From: Actinomycetota bacterium
Lineage (GTDB): Bacteria; Actinomycetota; Thermoleophilia; UBA2241
Assembly: GCA_003132645.1 (NCBI GenBank)
Contig: PKYM01000329.1
Span: forward strand, 1 to 6,515
Direction: 5' to 3'
DNA length: 6,515 nucleotides
Below the pieces are notes generated by a model. That model saw only the letters and a program-made list of their open reading frames with translations, was not told where the DNA came from and did no database searches. Position numbers and translations under genes: made by a program. Positions 4,877 to 6,515 of the stretch are shown here, piece after piece. The first letter of the stretch is position 1; each line of letters opens with the position of its first letter.

Positions 4877-5674
4877 ATGGCGCCCGTCACACTCTTTCTG
4901 CTGGCCCACCACGACGACGAGGTCTTCTGCGCCGGGCATCTGCGCCGGGCGCTGGCCGGAGGCGAGTCGGTGCGCCTGCTGTGGGCGACGGCGGGCGGGC
5001 TGGCGCCCGCCCGCCGTCGCATCGCCGAAGGCGCCCGTGTACTGAAGCTGCTCGATTTGCCGGCCGGCGCCGGTCGCGATCTGCAGCTTCGCGATCAGCA
5101 CGCCGTAGAGCACATCCCCGTGATAGCTCGCGAGGCCGCCCGGCTACTCGACCAGCGCGCGGACCAGCAGAGTGCCGATGACGCGACGGTCTCTCTACCC
5201 GCCGACGAAGACGCAGTCCTGACGGTCTACGTGCCGGCCTACGAGGGCGGCCACCCCGACCACGACGCGCTCAATCTGGCGGCCGCGGCGGCGGCGGCGG
5301 CCCGGCCCGGCCTGCGCGTGGTGGAGTTCCCGCTGTACCGGCGGGGGCGGTTCGGCCTGGTGGTGCAGTCGCCTGCCCCCGCGGCGGCGAACTCGAGCGA
5401 CCGCTTCGCGGTCCTGGCGCTCGACGACGAGGATCTCGCCTTGCGGCGCGAGCTGGCTCGCGCGAACGCGAGCCAGCTCGCGCCGTCACTGCTGCCGCTG
5501 CTTGCCGCGGCCCGCTGGGCGGGCAGGGGGCGGGCCGAACCGGCCCGCCCCCTGCCCGCCCACGACTACGCTCTTCGGCCGCATCGCGGCCGCCTGCTGT
5601 ACGAGTTCTACACGCCGTGGCGCTTCGCGGCCTGGAGTGCCGCGGCGGGGACCGGCGCTCGAAGGCTTACGTAG
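4877..5674 (+). CDS. PIG-L/LmbE-family zinc N-deacetylase
   Basis: This 265-residue protein belongs to the PIG-L (LmbE, MshB, BshB) family of zinc hydrolases, which remove the N-acetyl group from GlcNAc linked to inositol, malate, lipids or antibiotics. The N-terminus goes straight into LFLLAHHDDEVFCAGH: H11, D14 and H129 of HPDH (126-129) correspond to the MshB zinc ligands, and D13 to its catalytic base. The usual AHPDDE proline is replaced by H12. A C-terminal LARANASQL (193-201) matches the family's conserved A...SQ segment, so the gene appears functional throughout. Residues 135-142 are eight consecutive alanines. It lies 26 bp after the PHP-GT4 gene on the same strand, and pairing of a GT4 enzyme with a PIG-L deacetylase recurs in thiol and glycolipid pathways. 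Most unusually, the coding sequence contains three long perfect inverted repeats (4985-5020, 5444-5485, 5516-5562). The stop TAG is 6 bp from the trpS stop on the other strand. A TTG start at 4847 would add ten residues. Confidence 0.88.
   Translation: MAPVTLFLLAHHDDEVFCAGHLRRALAGGESVRLLWATAGGLAPARRRIAEGARVLKLLDLPAGAGRDLQLRDQHAVEHIPVIAREAARLLDQRADQQSADDATVSLPADEDAVLTVYVPAYEGGHPDHDALNLAAAAAAAARPGLRVVEFPLYRRGRFGLVVQSPAPAAANSSDRFAVLALDDEDLALRRELARANASQLAPSLLPLLAAARWAGRGRAEPARPLPAHDYALRPHRGRLLYEFYTPWRFAAWSAAAGTGARRLT
4985..5020. repeat. Perfect 16-bp inverted repeat, 4-nt loop, within the deacetylase gene
   Basis: Bases 4985-5000 pair without mismatch to 5005-5020 around a TGGC loop. Sixteen consecutive pairs, nearly all G-C, would form a very stable hairpin in mRNA or a cruciform in DNA. 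It spans codons 37-48 (A37 to R48), about 110 nt into the gene, where it could hinder early elongation. Confidence 0.9.
5044..5090. repeat. Imperfect nested inverted repeat in the deacetylase gene
   Basis: GAAGCTGC (5044-5051) pairs with GCAGCTTC (5083-5090), and inside this a 6-bp stem (5059-5064 with 5069-5074, one G-T pair) is nearly concentric, separated by unpaired 7- and 8-nt sides. It looks like a decayed or partly formed version of the perfect hairpins nearby. A direct repeat TCGCGATC (5074-5081, 5089-5096) overlaps the right arm. Confidence 0.45.
5279..5302 (+). repeat. GCG trinucleotide repeat encoding eight alanines
   Basis: Eight consecutive alanine codons (residues 135-142), six of them GCG and two GCC, directly after the HPDH zinc motif. 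In-frame trinucleotide tracts of this kind can change length by slippage without breaking the frame. It falls in the helix after the active-site loop. Confidence 0.6.
5444..5485. repeat. Perfect 19-bp inverted repeat, 4-nt loop, within the deacetylase gene
   Basis: Bases 5444-5462 are exactly complementary to 5467-5485 around a CGAA loop, and a further G-T wobble pair is possible outside. It spans codons 190-203 (R190 to P203), covering the family's conserved A...SQ segment. It is 30 bp from the next perfect repeat. Confidence 0.92.
5516..5562. repeat. Perfect 22-bp inverted repeat, 3-nt loop, within the deacetylase gene
   Basis: Bases 5516-5537 are exactly complementary to 5541-5562 around an AAC loop; pairing stops at a C/C mismatch (5515/5563). 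It is the longest dyad in the window and almost purely G-C. It encodes residues 214-229, a stretch rich in G, R, A and P that differs between family members. With a 3-nt loop it would fold very strongly as RNA, but lacks a following T run, so it is not a standard intrinsic terminator, and it lies 110 bp before the stop codon. Confidence 0.92.
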
Positions 5675-5689
5675 CGGACTCTACGGCCT
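5663..5689. terminator. Dyad spanning the two convergent stop codons
   Basis: CGTAG (5670-5674) and CTACG (5681-5685) pair around a 6-nt loop, and AGGC (5663-5666) pairs with GCCT (5686-5689) across a 3-nt bulge (TTA). Each 5-bp arm contains the TAG stop of one of the two converging genes. There is no T run on either side, so a bidirectional terminator role is only possible, not shown. Confidence 0.25.
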
Positions 5690-6515
5690 GGCTACGAACC
5701 CCATGCGGTCGCGTACCTTCGCCATCGTGCGCTCGGCGATTGCCTGAGCGCGCTCGGCGCCGTCGCGCAGCACGTCAAGGGTGAAACCCTTGTCGGCGGA
5801 AAGCTCGGTCATGCGGCGCTGGAAAGGCGCGAGCGACTCGACCACGAGTTCGCCGAGGTCGGCCTTGAAGTCGGCGTAGCCTCGACCTTCGTAGCGCGCG
5901 ACGAGCGCCTCGACGGGCTCACCTGCGAACAGGCTGAAGATGGTCAGCAGGTTCGACAGCGCCGGCTTGTCGGGACCGAACCGCACCTCGGCGCCCGAGT
6001 CGGTGACCGCCCGCTTGATCTTGCGGCGGATCTCGTCGGGCGTGTCGGTCAGGGCGATGTAGTTGTGGGCCGACCCGGCGCTCTTGCTCATCTTCCTGGC
6101 GGGGTCGTCCAAGCCCATGATCCGGGCACCTTCAGTGCGGATGATCGGCTCGGGCACCACGAAGGTCTTGCCGAAGGCTTTGTTGAAGCGCTCGGCAAGG
6201 TCACGCGTGAGCTCGACGTGCTGCTTTTGATCTTCGCCGACCGGCACGGCGTCGGTCCGGTAGAGCAGGATGTCGGCCGCCATGAGCACGGGATAGTCGA
6301 ACAGGCCGACGCCGATGCTCTCGCCCTCGCCACCGCCGGACTTGTCCTTGAACTGGGTCATACGGAGCAGCTCGCCCATGTAGGCCACGGTGTTCAGGAT
6401 CCAGGCGAGCTCGGAGTGCTGCGGCACGTGCGACTGCACGATGACGATCGAGTCCCGCGGGTCGATGCCGGAGGCAAGGAACATGTTGGCCACGTCGATG
6501 GTGTTGCGCTTGAGC
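5681..6515 (-). CDS. trpS: Tryptophanyl-tRNA synthetase, N-terminus cut by the window edge
   Basis: The gene runs off the right edge; 277 C-terminal residues are visible, out of about 330-340 in the family. The enzyme charges tRNA-Trp with tryptophan using ATP, a class Ic synthetase acting as a homodimer in the cytosol. Visible landmarks are FVQSHVP-like IVQSHVPQHSELAW, YMGELLRMTQFKDKS, YPVLMAADILLY, VGEDQKQHVELTRDLAERFN and EGARIMGLDDPARKMSKS; the KMSKS ATP loop is coded by 6094-6080. The HIGH-like signature of the Rossmann N-terminus would lie beyond 6515. The short insert GGGEGES between KDKS and the YPVLM motif is of the kind seen in several bacterial lineages. The GTG at 6493 is an internal valine codon, not a start, because homologous sequence (LKRNTIDVANM) continues upstream of it. 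It converges on the deacetylase gene and is a housekeeping gene, so it is unlikely to share that gene's pathway. Confidence 0.96.
   Translation of the reverse strand, partial: LKRNTIDVANMFLASGIDPRDSIVIVQSHVPQHSELAWILNTVAYMGELLRMTQFKDKSGGGEGESIGVGLFDYPVLMAADILLYRTDAVPVGEDQKQHVELTRDLAERFNKAFGKTFVVPEPIIRTEGARIMGLDDPARKMSKSAGSAHNYIALTDTPDEIRRKIKRAVTDSGAEVRFGPDKPALSNLLTIFSLFAGEPVEALVARYEGRGYADFKADLGELVVESLAPFQRRMTELSADKGFTLDVLRDGAERAQAIAERTMAKVRDRMGFVARP

Noticed and set aside
5341..5382. GCGGGGGC / GCCCCCGC pair with a loop of about 26 nt
   Set aside because: Eight G-C-only pairs with a long loop are not distinguishable from background here.
5399..5413. Short hairpins GACCGC-TTC-GCGGTC here and a 7-bp one at 5576-5592
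   Set aside because: Stems of 6-7 bp turn up elsewhere in the window (for example 1497-1511) and are within chance for DNA this rich in G and C.
5681..6515. trpS as part of the glycoconjugate cluster, for instance as a ligase replacing MshC
   Set aside because: MshC derives from cysteinyl-tRNA synthetase; this gene has ordinary TrpRS motifs with KMSKS intact and lies on the opposite strand.

Overview
The window is GC-rich bacterial DNA carrying six genes, five complete and one cut by the right edge. High GC, good Shine-Dalgarno sites (AGGAGG, GAGGAG, GAGAGG) and tight gene packing point to a high-GC bacterium. An Actinobacteriota-like or Chloroflexota-like lineage is possible, but nothing here fixes the taxonomy. 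I see no RNA genes, insertion sequences, CRISPR array or phage genes.

Layout. Left block, minus strand, read right to left: a class I SAM-dependent O-methyltransferase (2263-1619), a 134-residue protein of unknown function (1477-1073), and an acetyltransferase with two tandem GNAT domains (1044-37). The last two are 28 bp apart and each has a clear ribosome site, so they are probably one transcript. A 190-bp divergent spacer (2264-2453) holds a perfect 14-bp inverted repeat, small GC-rich dyads and a plausible sigma70-type promoter. Middle block, plus strand: a large protein (2454-4850) fusing an N-terminal PHP metallo-phosphoesterase domain, about 200 residues of unassigned linker and a C-terminal GT4 glycosyltransferase. 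It is followed 26 bp later by a PIG-L/LmbE-type zinc N-deacetylase (4877-5674). Right block, minus strand: tryptophanyl-tRNA synthetase trpS (5681 to beyond 6515), converging on the deacetylase with 6 bp between the stop codons.

How they may work together. A GT4 transferase followed by a PIG-L deacetylase is the logic of mycothiol (MshA/MshB) and bacillithiol (BshA/BshB) synthesis and of GlcNAc-then-deacetylate lipid pathways. Here the transferase carries its own phosphoesterase domain, and a tandem-GNAT protein of MshD-like architecture lies nearby. Transfer of an amino sugar, dephosphorylation and de-N-acetylation is therefore an attractive hypothesis, but it is inference. The GT4 domain looks more like lipid or mannosyl GT4 enzymes than MshA, and no MshC-like ligase is in the window.

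The most unusual nucleotide feature is a set of three long perfect inverted repeats with 3-4 nt loops (16, 19 and 22 bp arms) inside the deacetylase gene. They are far longer than the 4-8 bp dyads seen elsewhere in the window.
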